Of a stretch of DNA of 64,000 nucleotides, positions 9,175 through 18,567 are shown piece after piece (the first letter of the stretch is position 1; each line of letters opens with the position of its first letter). The position numbers and the translations under genes are program-made. Origin of the DNA: Levyella massiliensis (GTDB lineage: Bacteria > Bacillota > Clostridia > Tissierellales > Peptoniphilaceae); contig NZ_HG529490.1 of the NCBI RefSeq assembly GCF_000308275.2, positions 399,695-463,694 on the forward strand. The letters are read 5' to 3'. The notes beneath the pieces are model-generated. The model was not told the origin of the DNA. It saw nothing but the letters and a program-made list of their open reading frames with translations, and did not search any database.

Positions 9175-11110
9175 TCGCTATCGACTGGCGCAACGCATTG
9201 GGCATGGTGGTATGGCCTATGTTTATGAAGCGGAAGACCTGGTGCTGAAGCGTAAAGTCGCCGTAAAGATCCTCAAAGAACAATATCTTGAAGATGAGGA
9301 ATTTGTACAAAAATTCGAAAATGAAGCCTTGGCGGCAGCCTCGCTGAACCATCCCAACATTGTAAACGTCTATGATGTCGGTCGCGAAACGATTGAGGAT
9401 CGCACGTTGCATTACATTGTGATGGAGCTGATTGAAGGCACTACGTTAAAGGAAGCCATTCAGGCTCACGGCACGATGAGTTCGGCTGTCATTGCCAAGA
9501 CAGGACGTCAAATTGCGCTGGCGCTGCAACGTGCTCACGAGCATGATTTGGTGCATCGAGACATTAAGCCGGCTAATATTCTTATCACGAAAACCGGTGA
9601 CATCAAGGTTGCCGATTTTGGTATTGCGCGCATTACCTCGGCATCGACGGTGACGTTGACCAACAATATTTTGGGCACGGTGCATTATATTTCGCCGGAA
9701 CAGGCCAAGGGACAGGCAGTGGACGTTAAGTCCGATATTTATTCGCTGGGTGTGGTGATGTATGAGATGGCCACTGGTGCGGTGCCTTTTGATGCGGAAA
9801 CGTCGGTAGGGATCGCGATGAAACAGATTCAGGAAGCGCCGATCCCTCCGATCGAACGAAATCCGGCGTTGCATCCGGGACTGAATCGTATCATTTTGCG
9901 CTGTCTTGAGAAAAATCCTTCGGATCGATTTGCTTCGGCAGAAGAGCTGGCGGATGCGTTGGACAACTATGATGCGTTAGAGGACACCATGTTTTTGCCT
10001 CCGGTGACGCATGCAGCAGTAAAACCACGTGTGGAGAGAAAACCGGGCCCACCGGAAGCCGTGTATCAAAGCCGTGGCAACATTGAACCGGAAGAAGACA
10101 ACAGCAAACGTCCGATGATGCGAACCATTGCTTTGTTGGCAGTCGTTGGAATCATCGCTCTTTTCAGTCTCTTGTTCTTCTTTTTCCAACGGCAACAGGC
10201 GGAAAAGGAGCGTAGCATCATGGTTCCCGCTGTCATCAATTTGGATGAACAGGCGGCCTTGGATTTGCTGGCAAAGGATGGATTAAGCGGCGTCGTAAAG
10301 CAACGAAAAGCCGATGATGAAATCGAAAAAGGCGTTGTGATTGATCAGAGCATTATGAGCGGCACCCCGGTGGAGAAGGGCACGACGATCAATTTAGTCG
10401 TGAGCACGGGTAAAATGCACAAGGCTGTACCGAATGTAGCTGGTCTCTTGCGGGATGATGCGGTGAAGCAACTACAAGAAGAGGGCTTCCGCATCGGGCA
10501 AACCAGCTTTGCCTTTGACGCCAACGTACCGAAAGACCAGGTCGTTCGCACGGATCCGGCGGCGAATGCTCAGTCGGAGACGGGCGCACGTATTAATCTG
10601 ATCATCAGTCGCGGACAGGAAGCGGTGATGACGGTTGTGCCGGTGTTGATTAATAAGACACAGAATCAGGCTCTTGCCGCGATCAATGAGGCCGGTCTTA
10701 AATTGGGGAAACTGAACACTGCTTTCAGCACCTATCCTTCCGGTACGGTGATTGCGCAATCCATCACAGCTGGTACGCAGGTGGAACAAAACAGTGCGAT
10801 TTCCATTACGGTATCCATGGGCAAACAAAACTCGGATTCTTCGGAAGCGAACGCCGCGCGTAAGATGATCTATTATACGAGCATCTATCCGCCCGCAGGT
10901 AAGAAGAAGTTTGAAGTGACCATTTATGATCTGAACGAGTCTCGTGAAAAACCTGTTTATAAAAAAGTCTTTTATGCCTCGGATGTCAATGACAAAGGTT
11001 ATATTTCCGCCAAAGTTGAGGCGCTGGAGGGGGCACAGTTTGCAACCTATATCGACGGCGTTCCTGCCGATACGGCCAGACAAAACACGAACGGTGGAAG
11101 AGATAAATAG
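9152..11110 (+). CDS. prkC: Membrane Ser/Thr protein kinase with three PASTA domains
   Basis: A 652-residue PrkC/PknB/Stk-type kinase. The cytosolic kinase domain spans about 8-265, with IGHGGMAYVYEAED, the ATP lysine in VAVKIL, HRDIKPANIL near 133 and DFG near 153. A transmembrane helix lies at about 324-347, followed by three extracellular PASTA repeats (about 355-421, 422-490 and 491-556) and a further about 95-residue extracellular tail I do not recognise. PASTA domains bind muropeptides or lipid II, and the kinase tunes cell-wall synthesis and growth. The start is ATG 9152: AGGAG (9141-9145) abuts the earlier ATG at 9146 and leaves proper spacing for the second. Confidence 0.95.
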   Translation: MNPIVLNNRYRLAQRIGHGGMAYVYEAEDLVLKRKVAVKILKEQYLEDEEFVQKFENEALAAASLNHPNIVNVYDVGRETIEDRTLHYIVMELIEGTTLKEAIQAHGTMSSAVIAKTGRQIALALQRAHEHDLVHRDIKPANILITKTGDIKVADFGIARITSASTVTLTNNILGTVHYISPEQAKGQAVDVKSDIYSLGVVMYEMATGAVPFDAETSVGIAMKQIQEAPIPPIERNPALHPGLNRIILRCLEKNPSDRFASAEELADALDNYDALEDTMFLPPVTHAAVKPRVERKPGPPEAVYQSRGNIEPEEDNSKRPMMRTIALLAVVGIIALFSLLFFFFQRQQAEKERSIMVPAVINLDEQAALDLLAKDGLSGVVKQRKADDEIEKGVVIDQSIMSGTPVEKGTTINLVVSTGKMHKAVPNVAGLLRDDAVKQLQEEGFRIGQTSFAFDANVPKDQVVRTDPAANAQSETGARINLIISRGQEAVMTVVPVLINKTQNQALAAINEAGLKLGKLNTAFSTYPSGTVIAQSITAGTQVEQNSAISITVSMGKQNSDSSEANAARKMIYYTSIYPPAGKKKFEVTIYDLNESREKPVYKKVFYASDVNDKGYISAKVEALEGAQFATYIDGVPADTARQNTNGGRDK

Positions 11111-11124
11111 TACAAGGAGGCGAT

Positions 11125-12012
11125 GTGCCGCAGGGTCATATTATTTCATCGGAAAAGGACCGCTATGAGATTGTGGCGGAGGGAAACGAAGAAGGCATTG
11201 TTTCACTTTTCGCGAAAGGCCGTGGCGTTTTTCGGGATAAATCCATTCGTCCCATGATTGGCGATTATGTGATTTGGACCAAGGCGGAGCAGGATGAGGA
11301 GGCCACGATCACGGAAATATTACCACGCAAGAACAGCCTTCTGCGCCCGCCGGTTGCTAATGTGGATCAGGTGTTGGTGGTAGAAACGTTAGTAGAGCCC
11401 ATGGTAAATGCCCTGCAACTGGATAAGCTTCTTGTGGTGTTGGAGAAACGTTGCTTTCCGGTACTCCTCTGCTTTAATAAGATGGATCGCACCGATGAAT
11501 CCTTGCGTGACGCTTGGGTCAAGCGCTATCGCTTAGCGGGTTATCCTGTTTTTTCGATTAACGCTATGGATGGCAGCGGCGTTCCGCCCCTGGAAGAAGC
11601 CCTGGCAGGAAAGCTCACCGCCATCGCCGGACCTTCCGGCGCCGGAAAAAGTACGCTGATACGGCGCTTGAGCGGCGAAGATTCCATAGTGATCGGATCC
11701 CTCAGTGCCAAGACAGCACGCGGAAAACAGACGACACGGACCAGTCGTCTGTTTCACATTGGCGAAGAGGCCTATATCTTTGATACACCGGGCTTTTCCT
11801 CTTTGGATCTGCGCGATTTTGCATCACCGGCGGAAGTGGGAGAGGCGTTTCCGGAAATTTGTCGTTACAAAGCAATGTGCCGGTTTCGGAACTGTACCCA
11901 CCGAAAAGAGCCTCATTGTGCGGTGAAAGAAGCAGTGGAAAGCGGGAACATGGCACCTGAACGCTATGCGTCCTATTTAGCACTATATGCGGAAATCGAA
12001 AATCGCTCTTAA
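11125..12012 (+). CDS. rsgA: Small ribosomal subunit biogenesis GTPase RsgA
   Basis: A 295-residue circularly permuted GTPase that assists late 30S maturation. An N-terminal OB fold is followed by G motifs in permuted order: NKMD near 115, then P-loop GPSGAGKST near 170 and DTPGF near 220. The C-terminal zinc knuckle (CRYKAMCRFRNCTH, then HC) is present. The start is GTG 11125 with AAGGAGG at 11114-11120. The ATG two bases earlier is out of frame. It lies 14 bp after prkC in the usual order prkC-rsgA-rpe-thiN. Confidence 0.95.
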   Translation: MPQGHIISSEKDRYEIVAEGNEEGIVSLFAKGRGVFRDKSIRPMIGDYVIWTKAEQDEEATITEILPRKNSLLRPPVANVDQVLVVETLVEPMVNALQLDKLLVVLEKRCFPVLLCFNKMDRTDESLRDAWVKRYRLAGYPVFSINAMDGSGVPPLEEALAGKLTAIAGPSGAGKSTLIRRLSGEDSIVIGSLSAKTARGKQTTRTSRLFHIGEEAYIFDTPGFSSLDLRDFASPAEVGEAFPEICRYKAMCRFRNCTHRKEPHCAVKEAVESGNMAPERYASYLALYAEIENRS

Positions 12013-12047
12013 AGAATCCGGAGCGAAGGGAACGGAAAGGGAGAGTC

Positions 12048-12704
12048 ATGGAACGCCAATTGGTGCCGTCGCTATTATCGGCGGACTTTTATCGTCTCGA
12101 GGAAGAACTGGCAGCTGTGGAGCGAGCCGGCGTGACGCATCTGCATTTGGATGTGATGGACGGTCAATTTGTGCAAAATATTTCCTACGGGCCGGGGGTT
12201 ATTGCGAAATTGCGGCCGCATACGGACCTGTTTTTTGATACGCATTTGATGGTGCGAGAGCCTTCGTATCTTTTTCCGGCGTTCCAAAAAGCCGGCTGTC
12301 AATTGCTTACCGTACACTGGGAGGCAGTGACGCATCTGCATCGTGCCATTCAGGAGATCCATGCTCTGGGCATGAAAGCAGGCGTTGCTTTGAATCCGGC
12401 CACACCGGCCTCGGTATTGGAAAGTATATTACCGGATCTCGATCTCGTCCTGGTCATGAGTGTGAATCCCGGCTTTGGCGGACAATCTTTTATCACCACG
12501 ATGCTGCCCAAGATTCGTCAGGTTAAGGCGATGATTGAGGCTTCAGGCCGTCCCATTATTCTGGAAGCGGATGGTGGTATTAATCTCGGCAATGTGGATG
12601 AGGTGCTTGAAGCGGGCTGCGATTGGGTTGTCGCCGGTTCGGCGGTCTTCGGTAAGGATACCGAAAAAGCGGCAAGGGCATTTCAGGAGCATCTTGGGAA
12701 ATGA
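12048..12704 (+). CDS. rpe: Ribulose-phosphate 3-epimerase
   Basis: A 218-residue TIM-barrel enzyme interconverting ribulose-5-phosphate and xylulose-5-phosphate in the pentose phosphate pathway. It shows PSLLSADF at the start, the metal-binding HLDVMDGQFV segment near residue 34, MSVNPGFGGQSF near 141 and DGGI near 178. Length matches the family. Preceded by GGAAAGGGAGAG. The end overlaps thiN by 4 bases (ATGA). It is in the conserved rsgA-rpe-thiN order. Confidence 0.96.
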   Translation: MERQLVPSLLSADFYRLEEELAAVERAGVTHLHLDVMDGQFVQNISYGPGVIAKLRPHTDLFFDTHLMVREPSYLFPAFQKAGCQLLTVHWEAVTHLHRAIQEIHALGMKAGVALNPATPASVLESILPDLDLVLVMSVNPGFGGQSFITTMLPKIRQVKAMIEASGRPIILEADGGINLGNVDEVLEAGCDWVVAGSAVFGKDTEKAARAFQEHLGK

Positions 12705-13378
12705 AAAGAGCAGGTGTTATTGCGGCGGGCGAGAGCCTTCCCGAGCCGGAACAGCTTCTCCATTTACTGGACAGCACAGACATGGTGCTATGCGCGGATG
12801 GTGGCTTCGATGTGTTGTTGAGCCTTGACCGCGAAGCAGATCTATTGCTGGGGGATTTTGACTCTTCTCGTGTATCGCCAGAGAATGCGCACTTCAAACA
12901 CTATGAAAAAGCGGGAAAAGTCTTGCGCTTTCCGGTAAAAAAAGATCAAACCGATACGGAATTAGCGCTCTCGTATTGCCTGGAGCACGGTTTTAACGAA
13001 GTGCTTCTTTTTGGCGCCATCGGATCGCGCCTGGACCACAGTATGATTAATATTGCGATGATGGAACGCTTTGCAAAACAGGGAATGTCCATCATCCAGT
13101 ACACAGAAAATAATTGTGTTCGTTATTTACGGCCGGGCACCTATCGATTGCCGAAACGAACGGCAGAATGGTACACCTCCTTTATGCTTTTTTCGGGAAG
13201 TGTGCGTTTAAGCCTTGTCGGATTTGAATATTCATTGGATCGTGAAATATTGGAAGCCGGTTCATCACTTGGCATATCGAATCATATTTTGAGCGAAGAG
13301 AATGTAGTGGTTGTAGAAAGTGCGGAAGGCACGGGCGTTTTTTGTTTTCAATCTCGAGATCGAAAAACGCAGGGATGA
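12701..13378 (+). CDS. thiN: Thiamine pyrophosphokinase
   Basis: A 225-residue enzyme that transfers pyrophosphate from ATP to thiamine to make thiamine diphosphate. Typical motifs are CADGG near residue 31, LLGDFDS near 48, FP.KKDQTD.ELAL near 78 and GAIGSRLDHS near 105. No other thiamine genes are nearby, which suggests use of scavenged thiamine. That last point is inference from this window only. It is the last gene of the 5' operon run and is followed by a bidirectional terminator shared with rpmB. Confidence 0.92.
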   Translation: MKRAGVIAAGESLPEPEQLLHLLDSTDMVLCADGGFDVLLSLDREADLLLGDFDSSRVSPENAHFKHYEKAGKVLRFPVKKDQTDTELALSYCLEHGFNEVLLFGAIGSRLDHSMINIAMMERFAKQGMSIIQYTENNCVRYLRPGTYRLPKRTAEWYTSFMLFSGSVRLSLVGFEYSLDREILEAGSSLGISNHILSEENVVVVESAEGTGVFCFQSRDRKTQG

Positions 13379-13390
13379 AAAATTCGTACA

Positions 13391-13430
13391 AAAAAGGGAG
13401 TGCGAACGCACTCCCTTTCTCTTTGTTTTT
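13391..13430. terminator. Bidirectional intrinsic terminator between thiN and rpmB
   Basis: Perfect inverted repeat GGGAGTGC-GAAC-GCACTCCC (13396-13415), with A's on the left and a T-rich tract on the right. It can end thiN transcripts on the plus strand and rpmB transcripts on the minus strand. Confidence 0.85.
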
Positions 13431-13437
13431 TTGTATT

Positions 13438-13731
13438 TTAATTTTCTGCTTCTGCGCTTTCGGTAACCGCTTCCTGCGTTTCTTCAACAATAACAGCTTC
13501 CGTGTTCGCTTCTTCTACCGTATAAACGGAATCGGTCGGACGATTCCGATTGGCTAAACCGGAACGCAAGCAACGGGAGCAGACGTACATACGCTTCGGG
13601 GTCCCGTTTTCATCATAGACACGGACGCGACGAAGATTCGGCGTCCACGTACGACGAATGCCTCTATGCGAAAAGGTAACGTTGTTACCGGCTGCTTTCG
13701 ATTTTCCACAAATACCACAAACTCTCGACAT
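13438..13731 (-). CDS. rpmB: Large ribosomal subunit protein bL28 with acidic tail
   Basis: A 97-residue L28. The core has the zinc-type cysteine pairs CGICG near residue 5 and CSRCL near 52, with R.W.PNLR.VRV between. Normal L28 is about 62-65 residues. Here about 31 extra residues, rich in Glu, Val and Ala (EEANTEAVIVEETQEAV), extend the C-terminus. It is the only reversed gene between two plus-strand runs. The ribosome binding site on its strand is GGCAGGAGGAAAG. It has its own strong promoter and a shared terminator. Confidence 0.93.
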   Translation of the reverse strand: MSRVCGICGKSKAAGNNVTFSHRGIRRTWTPNLRRVRVYDENGTPKRMYVCSRCLRSGLANRNRPTDSVYTVEEANTEAVIVEETQEAVTESAEAEN

Positions 13732-13767
13732 ACTTTCCTCCTGCCCATACTTTTACTTAACATGGGT

Positions 13768-13796
13768 ATTATAACAAACCAAACAGCCTCTAGCAA
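13768..13796 (-). promoter_or_regulatory. Sigma-A promoter of rpmB
   Basis: On the minus strand TTGCTA (13796-13791) is followed by a 17-bp spacer and perfect TATAAT (13773-13768), about 37 bases upstream of the rpmB start codon. Confidence 0.75.
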
Positions 13797-13871
13797 ATGA
13801 TTCCATGCATTTTATCCGCACTTTTACGGAAAAAGACAAAGGGTAAGGAGGAACAAAGGCTGTTTTTATTA

Positions 13872-13880
13872 TGCTATAAT
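13872..13880 (+). promoter_or_regulatory. Extended -10 promoter upstream of the Asp23-family gene
   Basis: TGCTATAAT with TATAAT at 13875-13880, about 33 bases before the start codon. There is no clear -35. It is the most likely start for the asp23-fakA-recG-rsmD-coaD transcription unit. Confidence 0.5.
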
Positions 13881-13913
13881 TACTATAACTTGTATGCATA
13901 CAAAGGAGGAGCC

Positions 13914-14267
13914 ATGTCTTCAAAAATTATTAATGAATATGGTGACGTCACGATAGAAGATGATGTAATCGAACGTATTGCGAGCCAGGCAACCATGGAA
14001 TGCTATGGGGTTGTCGGTCTGGCTGCCCGCGATTCCCGCGATAATATTTATCGTTTGTTGCGCTTGGAGAATATGAGCCGCGGCGTACGTGTGATCAGCA
14101 GTGGAAGAAATTGCGTTGTGATTCAACTGCATGTCATTATGGAATCCGGAGTACGCATTTCCATGGTAGCTGAGAACATCATCGATACAGTGAAATACAA
14201 TGTGGAATCCAAAACGAACCTTACCGTGAGCTCTGTGGATGTCATGGTGCAAGGCTTGCGTGTATAA
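13914..14267 (+). CDS. Asp23/Gls24 family protein (YloU-like)
   Basis: A 117-residue protein of the Asp23/Gls24 envelope-stress family, which commonly lies directly upstream of fakA (yloU-yloV order). It shows the family pattern: early GDVTIEDDVIERIAS, CYGVVGLA, a central GV.I....V.IQLHVIMESG segment and the late VDVMVQGLRV. There is no signal peptide or membrane helix. The start is at ATG 13914, after AAAGGAGGA. The 39 residues upstream in frame cross the promoter and are not used. The exact role is unknown; membrane or cell-wall homeostasis is the usual proposal. Confidence 0.85.
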   Translation: MSSKIINEYGDVTIEDDVIERIASQATMECYGVVGLAARDSRDNIYRLLRLENMSRGVRVISSGRNCVVIQLHVIMESGVRISMVAENIIDTVKYNVESKTNLTVSSVDVMVQGLRV

Positions 14268-14277
14268 GGGGGCGGAT

Positions 14278-15924
14278 GTGGAACGGATTGATGCAAAACA
14301 ACTGAAAGCAGGCTTTCAAAAAGCCTGTGAAGTATTGGATTTCCACAAAGCGGAAGTGAATGCCCTAAACGTGTTTCCGGTTCCGGATGGCGATACAGGC
14401 ACGAACATGAGTCTGACGATGAAATCTGCCGTGGAAACGGTAGAACATGCGCCGGAAAGTATAGAAGCGCTGGCAAAAGCGCTGGGCAGCGGCTCTTTGA
14501 TGGGAGCACGAGGTAATTCGGGCGTTATTCTGTCGCAGCTGTGCCGTGGTATGGCGCAGGCGCTTAAGGGCAAGGAAGTAATCCTTCTTTCCGATATTCC
14601 GGACGTGTTTGAAGCGTCGCGTGCGAAGGCGTATAAAGCAGTCATGCAGCCGACAGAAGGCACGATTCTTACGATTGCACGTGCCATGAGCGAATTTGCA
14701 CAGAAAAACAGGGGCGAATACGACGATATTCTGCTCTTTTTGAAAGATATTTTGCGCTATGCCAATCATGTGCTGCAACAGACACCGGAAATGCTGGCAG
14801 AACTAAAAGAAGCCGGTGTGGTGGATGCAGGCGGACAGGGGCTTGTCTATTTGCTTTGCGGTTTTGTGGAATCGCTGTCGGGCGAAAATCTGAAAGCGCT
14901 TCTGGAGGAGTCTAAAGCGGAAGCGCCGCATGTGGAGACGACGGAAGAAGGGCGCGACAATGCACTGAAAGCAGAGAAAGAGTTTTTTGTCAGCTTTGAC
15001 ATCAGTGACATTGAAGAAGCGCGTTTATTGCGTCATCTGGAGCACTACGGGGTGTTGCATACCATTGAACACATCGATCGAGGTTTTCATGTAGAAGCAT
15101 ATACGGATACCCCGATCAAGCTTTTAAACAGCCAGGATAAAAGAGGCAAAATACTTGAAGTGCATGTGGTAAGCACGCGGGAGCATGCTGTACGCAAAAG
15201 TGAAGAAGTGCAAGTCGTTTCGGAACCGATCCGGCCGCAAGAGCCGGAAAAATCGAAGGAACCTTTGCGTCGTTTCGGCTTTGTTGCCGTATGTATGGGC
15301 GAAGGCTTCACGTCGCTCTTTAAAGACATGATGGTGAATGAAATTGTCTCCGGCGGACAAACCATGAACCCTTCGACACGTGATTTACTCGAAGCGGTCG
15401 AGCGCGTGCCGGCGCAGTCCGTCTTCATTTTGCCGAATAATAAGAATATTATTCTGGCAGCGGAGCAGGTGCAGGAATTGACGGAAAAACAGGTGTATGT
15501 GATTCCTTCGCGAAGCATGCCGGAAGGGATTATGGCTCTGTTTAACTTTGATGATACGGCCACGGCGAAAGATAACTTCGAGCAGATGAAGAGCAGTCTT
15601 TCGGATGTTGTTACGGGGCAGGTGACCTATGCGGTACGCGATACGGAAATCAGCGGACTGGCAATCCACAAAGGCGATCGCATTGGTCTTATCGGCAATG
15701 AAATTGTCATGACGGCGCCCGAAGATGAGCAACTGGTACTCCAATTGGTCGAAAAATACTGGAAACCGGCGTATACGCTGCTCACGGTTTATGTGGGCTC
15801 GGATGCGGAGGAAAGTAAGGCGGAAGCCTTGCAAAAAGCGTTGACACAGAAATGGCCGGATATCGAAGTAGAGTTTTTACACGGCGGTCAACCGGTATAC
15901 CCCTATATCTTCTCAATGGAATAA
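14278..15924 (+). CDS. fakA: Fatty acid kinase ATP-binding subunit FakA (DAK2 domain, YloV)
   Basis: A 548-residue protein with an N-terminal DAK2/DhaL nucleotide domain (NVFPVPDGDTGTNM near residue 26, GARGNSGVILSQ near 75), a middle domain and a C-terminal FakB-binding region. With a FakB partner it phosphorylates exogenous fatty acids for phospholipid synthesis, feeding the PlsX route. plsX is at 22.6 kb, and no fakB is in the window. I place the start at GTG 14278, with the purine-rich AGGGGGCGG just upstream. The frame is open further upstream, but only inside the preceding gene. Confidence 0.9.
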   Translation: MERIDAKQLKAGFQKACEVLDFHKAEVNALNVFPVPDGDTGTNMSLTMKSAVETVEHAPESIEALAKALGSGSLMGARGNSGVILSQLCRGMAQALKGKEVILLSDIPDVFEASRAKAYKAVMQPTEGTILTIARAMSEFAQKNRGEYDDILLFLKDILRYANHVLQQTPEMLAELKEAGVVDAGGQGLVYLLCGFVESLSGENLKALLEESKAEAPHVETTEEGRDNALKAEKEFFVSFDISDIEEARLLRHLEHYGVLHTIEHIDRGFHVEAYTDTPIKLLNSQDKRGKILEVHVVSTREHAVRKSEEVQVVSEPIRPQEPEKSKEPLRRFGFVAVCMGEGFTSLFKDMMVNEIVSGGQTMNPSTRDLLEAVERVPAQSVFILPNNKNIILAAEQVQELTEKQVYVIPSRSMPEGIMALFNFDDTATAKDNFEQMKSSLSDVVTGQVTYAVRDTEISGLAIHKGDRIGLIGNEIVMTAPEDEQLVLQLVEKYWKPAYTLLTVYVGSDAEESKAEALQKALTQKWPDIEVEFLHGGQPVYPYIFSME

Positions 15925-15926
15925 TC

Positions 15927-17978
15927 ATGGAACTCACGGCTTTAAAAGGAATCGGACCCAAACGGGCAGCATTGTTTGCTCGTTTGGGTTTGTTGTCTGT
16001 AGAAGCCCTTTTACTGGACTTTCCCATACGCTATGAAGATCGCTCGAAGCCGATAACAGTATCGGCACTGACACAAGATACGAATAGCGAAAGAAAGGTA
16101 GTAAGGGCACGTTTGACGCGTCTGGCACGCCCGGTGCGTTTGGGAGGAAGACGTTCTCTCTTGCGCGGATCGATTGCCGATGCTACGGAAAGCGTCGAGG
16201 TGGTATGGCACAATCAACCCTATCGTAGCGCCGGCCTTACCATCGGCAGCGATTATTACTTTTACGGTTCCTATGATGCGGAAAAAAACGTGCTTTATGA
16301 TCCGCAAGTCGGAATGATTGACGACTCGAAAGCGCAGGCATTCCTAGGCATTTTTCCAGTGTATTCGTTAACCGAAGGACTGACGAATAACGTACGTCGT
16401 CAAGCGATTCGTGAAGCCTTAAAGTGTCGGGATCTCGTCGAAGATCCTCTGCCGGTTACTTGGCAAAAGGAGCTTGGTTTGCATCCGCTGGAATCGTTAC
16501 TTGAGGCACTTCATTTTCCGGCTTCTTTAGCCATCGCTCAACAGGCACAGAAGGAACGGCTAAAGCGCGAGGCCTTGGAAACAGCGCTGTTGCGCCACTT
16601 TTTAGCCAAGGAAAGACAGCAAAAGCACAGTATACCGCTTCCGCGCGTTTCTCTCGAAGCGTATCGAGAGCGCCTCCCCTTTGTATTGACGAAGACCCAA
16701 GAAGAAGCCGTTCAAACGCTTATAACGCAATTGGTATCATCGCAACCGATGAACACTCTGTTGCAAGGGGATGTAGGCTCTGGGAAAACCATCGTTGCCT
16801 TTCTTGCGGCGGCTCATGTCTTAGAGAACGGATCCGGCGTGGCTTTTATGGCACCTAGCGAAGTGCTTGCGCAGCAGCACGCTCAAAAAGCGCGTTCATT
16901 TTTTTCTCATCCGATCTATCTGTTGACCGGGTCCACACCGAACGAGGAACGAGAGCGGGTCGAACGCGCAGCACGTGAAGGAAAACCAGGTATTTTTTTC
17001 GGTACACATGCTCTTTTTCAGGAGCGTGTGCGTTTTTCACATCTCGGCTTGGTCATTACGGATGAGCAGCATCGCTTTGGCGTCAGACAACGCGCAAAGC
17101 TGCAGGAAAAGCTTGAAGAACCCAATACGTTGGTATTAAGTGCTACGCCCATTCCGCGTACAATGCATCTTGTGGAGCTTGGCGATTTGGATCTGGTACG
17201 TTTAACGGATCGGCCGCCTGGACGTGGTTCGATCACGACACGCGTTGTGGATCGTCGCTCGGAAGGCGCCTGCTATCGCGCCATCGCCGGACAGATTGCC
17301 AAAGGTCGGCAGGCATACATTGTTTGTCCTCTGATCGACAGCGGAGAGTCGGACTGGCAGTACTGGTCGGTGGCGGAAACGCTTGAACGCGTAAGAAAAG
17401 CGATGGACGAAGAAGGGGAAAAACGCGGTAGGACGATCACCGTGGATATATTGACAGGAAGACAATCGGCGGCCGATAAAGAGGAGGCGATGGCGCGCTT
17501 TTATCGGGGAAAAACGGATCTGCTCATTGCGACGACGGTTATTGAAGTCGGGATTGATGTGGCTAATGCGACAGTGATGATGATTGCCGGTGCAGAGCGT
17601 TTCGGCTTGGCTCAGTTGCATCAGCTTCGCGGGCGCGTCGGTCGCGGCAAGGAAAATGCCTATTGTATCCTCATGCTGCATACGGCAGGGCAGTCGCATC
17701 GAGAACGGTTAAAGATTCTTGAGAAAACGCAGGACGGATGGCTGATTGCAAAAGAAGATTTACTAAGCCGCGGCGCAGGCGATCGACTGGGCACGGAGCA
17801 ACACGGCCTTTTTGTTTCCGAGGACGAGAACCTGGCCATGCGAGAGGCGAGACAGCAGGTAGAAGACTGGCTTACGACACAGAAACGGGCCTTAGACCGA
17901 CCGGAGGATCTGCCGAAAGCGCTCGGAAATCGACTGTATACCTTGCTTCAGCGTGTGCGTACGATTACACTGAATTAA
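15927..17978 (+). CDS. recG: ATP-dependent DNA helicase RecG
   Basis: A 683-residue fork-reversal helicase. The wedge/OB domain (residues 1 to about 240, beginning MELTALKGIGPKRA) precedes a superfamily 2 motor with Walker A GDVGSGKTIVA near 283, DEQH near 380 and SATPIPRT near 410. The C-terminal half has LRGRVGRG and LLSRGAGDRLGTEQHG. The start is ATG 15927, two bases after the fakA stop. The 25 residues upstream in frame lie in fakA. No clear ribosome binding site is seen, so translational coupling is likely. Length is typical (680-690). Confidence 0.95.
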   Translation: MELTALKGIGPKRAALFARLGLLSVEALLLDFPIRYEDRSKPITVSALTQDTNSERKVVRARLTRLARPVRLGGRRSLLRGSIADATESVEVVWHNQPYRSAGLTIGSDYYFYGSYDAEKNVLYDPQVGMIDDSKAQAFLGIFPVYSLTEGLTNNVRRQAIREALKCRDLVEDPLPVTWQKELGLHPLESLLEALHFPASLAIAQQAQKERLKREALETALLRHFLAKERQQKHSIPLPRVSLEAYRERLPFVLTKTQEEAVQTLITQLVSSQPMNTLLQGDVGSGKTIVAFLAAAHVLENGSGVAFMAPSEVLAQQHAQKARSFFSHPIYLLTGSTPNEERERVERAAREGKPGIFFGTHALFQERVRFSHLGLVITDEQHRFGVRQRAKLQEKLEEPNTLVLSATPIPRTMHLVELGDLDLVRLTDRPPGRGSITTRVVDRRSEGACYRAIAGQIAKGRQAYIVCPLIDSGESDWQYWSVAETLERVRKAMDEEGEKRGRTITVDILTGRQSAADKEEAMARFYRGKTDLLIATTVIEVGIDVANATVMMIAGAERFGLAQLHQLRGRVGRGKENAYCILMLHTAGQSHRERLKILEKTQDGWLIAKEDLLSRGAGDRLGTEQHGLFVSEDENLAMREARQQVEDWLTTQKRALDRPEDLPKALGNRLYTLLQRVRTITLN

Positions 17979-18006
17979 TCAAATCCTGAAGAGAAGGGAG
18001 AGCGTT

Positions 18007-18567
18007 ATGCATGTCATTACCGGAATCAATCGCGGCATGAAATTGTTGCCGCCCGGAAAACACGACCGTACTCGACCGACGGAGGACAAAACCAAGGAAT
18101 CGGTGTTCGATGTGTTGCAAACCATTCAAAAAGATGCCGTGGTATTGGATCTTTTTGCCGGCACGGGACAAATCGGGATTGAATTTTTATCGCGCGGTGC
18201 AGGACGTGTTGTTTTTTGTGAAAAGTCCCGCAGTATGGGAGCGATTTTACGCGAAAATATCCGGAAGACAGGTCATGAAGAGGAAAGTACGGTCTTATTG
18301 TGCGATTATCGCCGTGCGCTGGCGGATTGCGATACGCAATTTGATTATGTCTATTTGGACCCTCCCTTCGGTTTTCATATGGAAGAGAAAGCCATTGCTT
18401 TACTGCGGCGTCTGAATCGCATGAAGAAAGGCGGCCTGATCATCGTGGAATCCGGCCTTAAGCGCGGAGAAACGGAGCCCGAAGAGACGGAGATGTACGG
18501 CTTTCGTTTAGTGTTTCAGCGGGCGTACCGCAGCCAGCTCATACGTATGTTCAAGGAGGAAGTATGA
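18007..18567 (+). CDS. rsmD: 16S rRNA (guanine-966-N2)-methyltransferase RsmD
   Basis: A 186-residue Rossmann methyltransferase acting on assembled 30S. It begins MHVITGINRGMKL and has RPTEDKTKESVFD near residue 21, the SAM motif VLDLFAGTGQIGIE near 45 and the catalytic DPPF near 118. Length matches the family. The 28-bp gap after recG holds GAAGAGAAGGGAG. It overlaps coaD by ATGA, the widely conserved rsmD-coaD pair. Confidence 0.95.
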   Translation: MHVITGINRGMKLLPPGKHDRTRPTEDKTKESVFDVLQTIQKDAVVLDLFAGTGQIGIEFLSRGAGRVVFCEKSRSMGAILRENIRKTGHEEESTVLLCDYRRALADCDTQFDYVYLDPPFGFHMEEKAIALLRRLNRMKKGGLIIVESGLKRGETEPEETEMYGFRLVFQRAYRSQLIRMFKEEV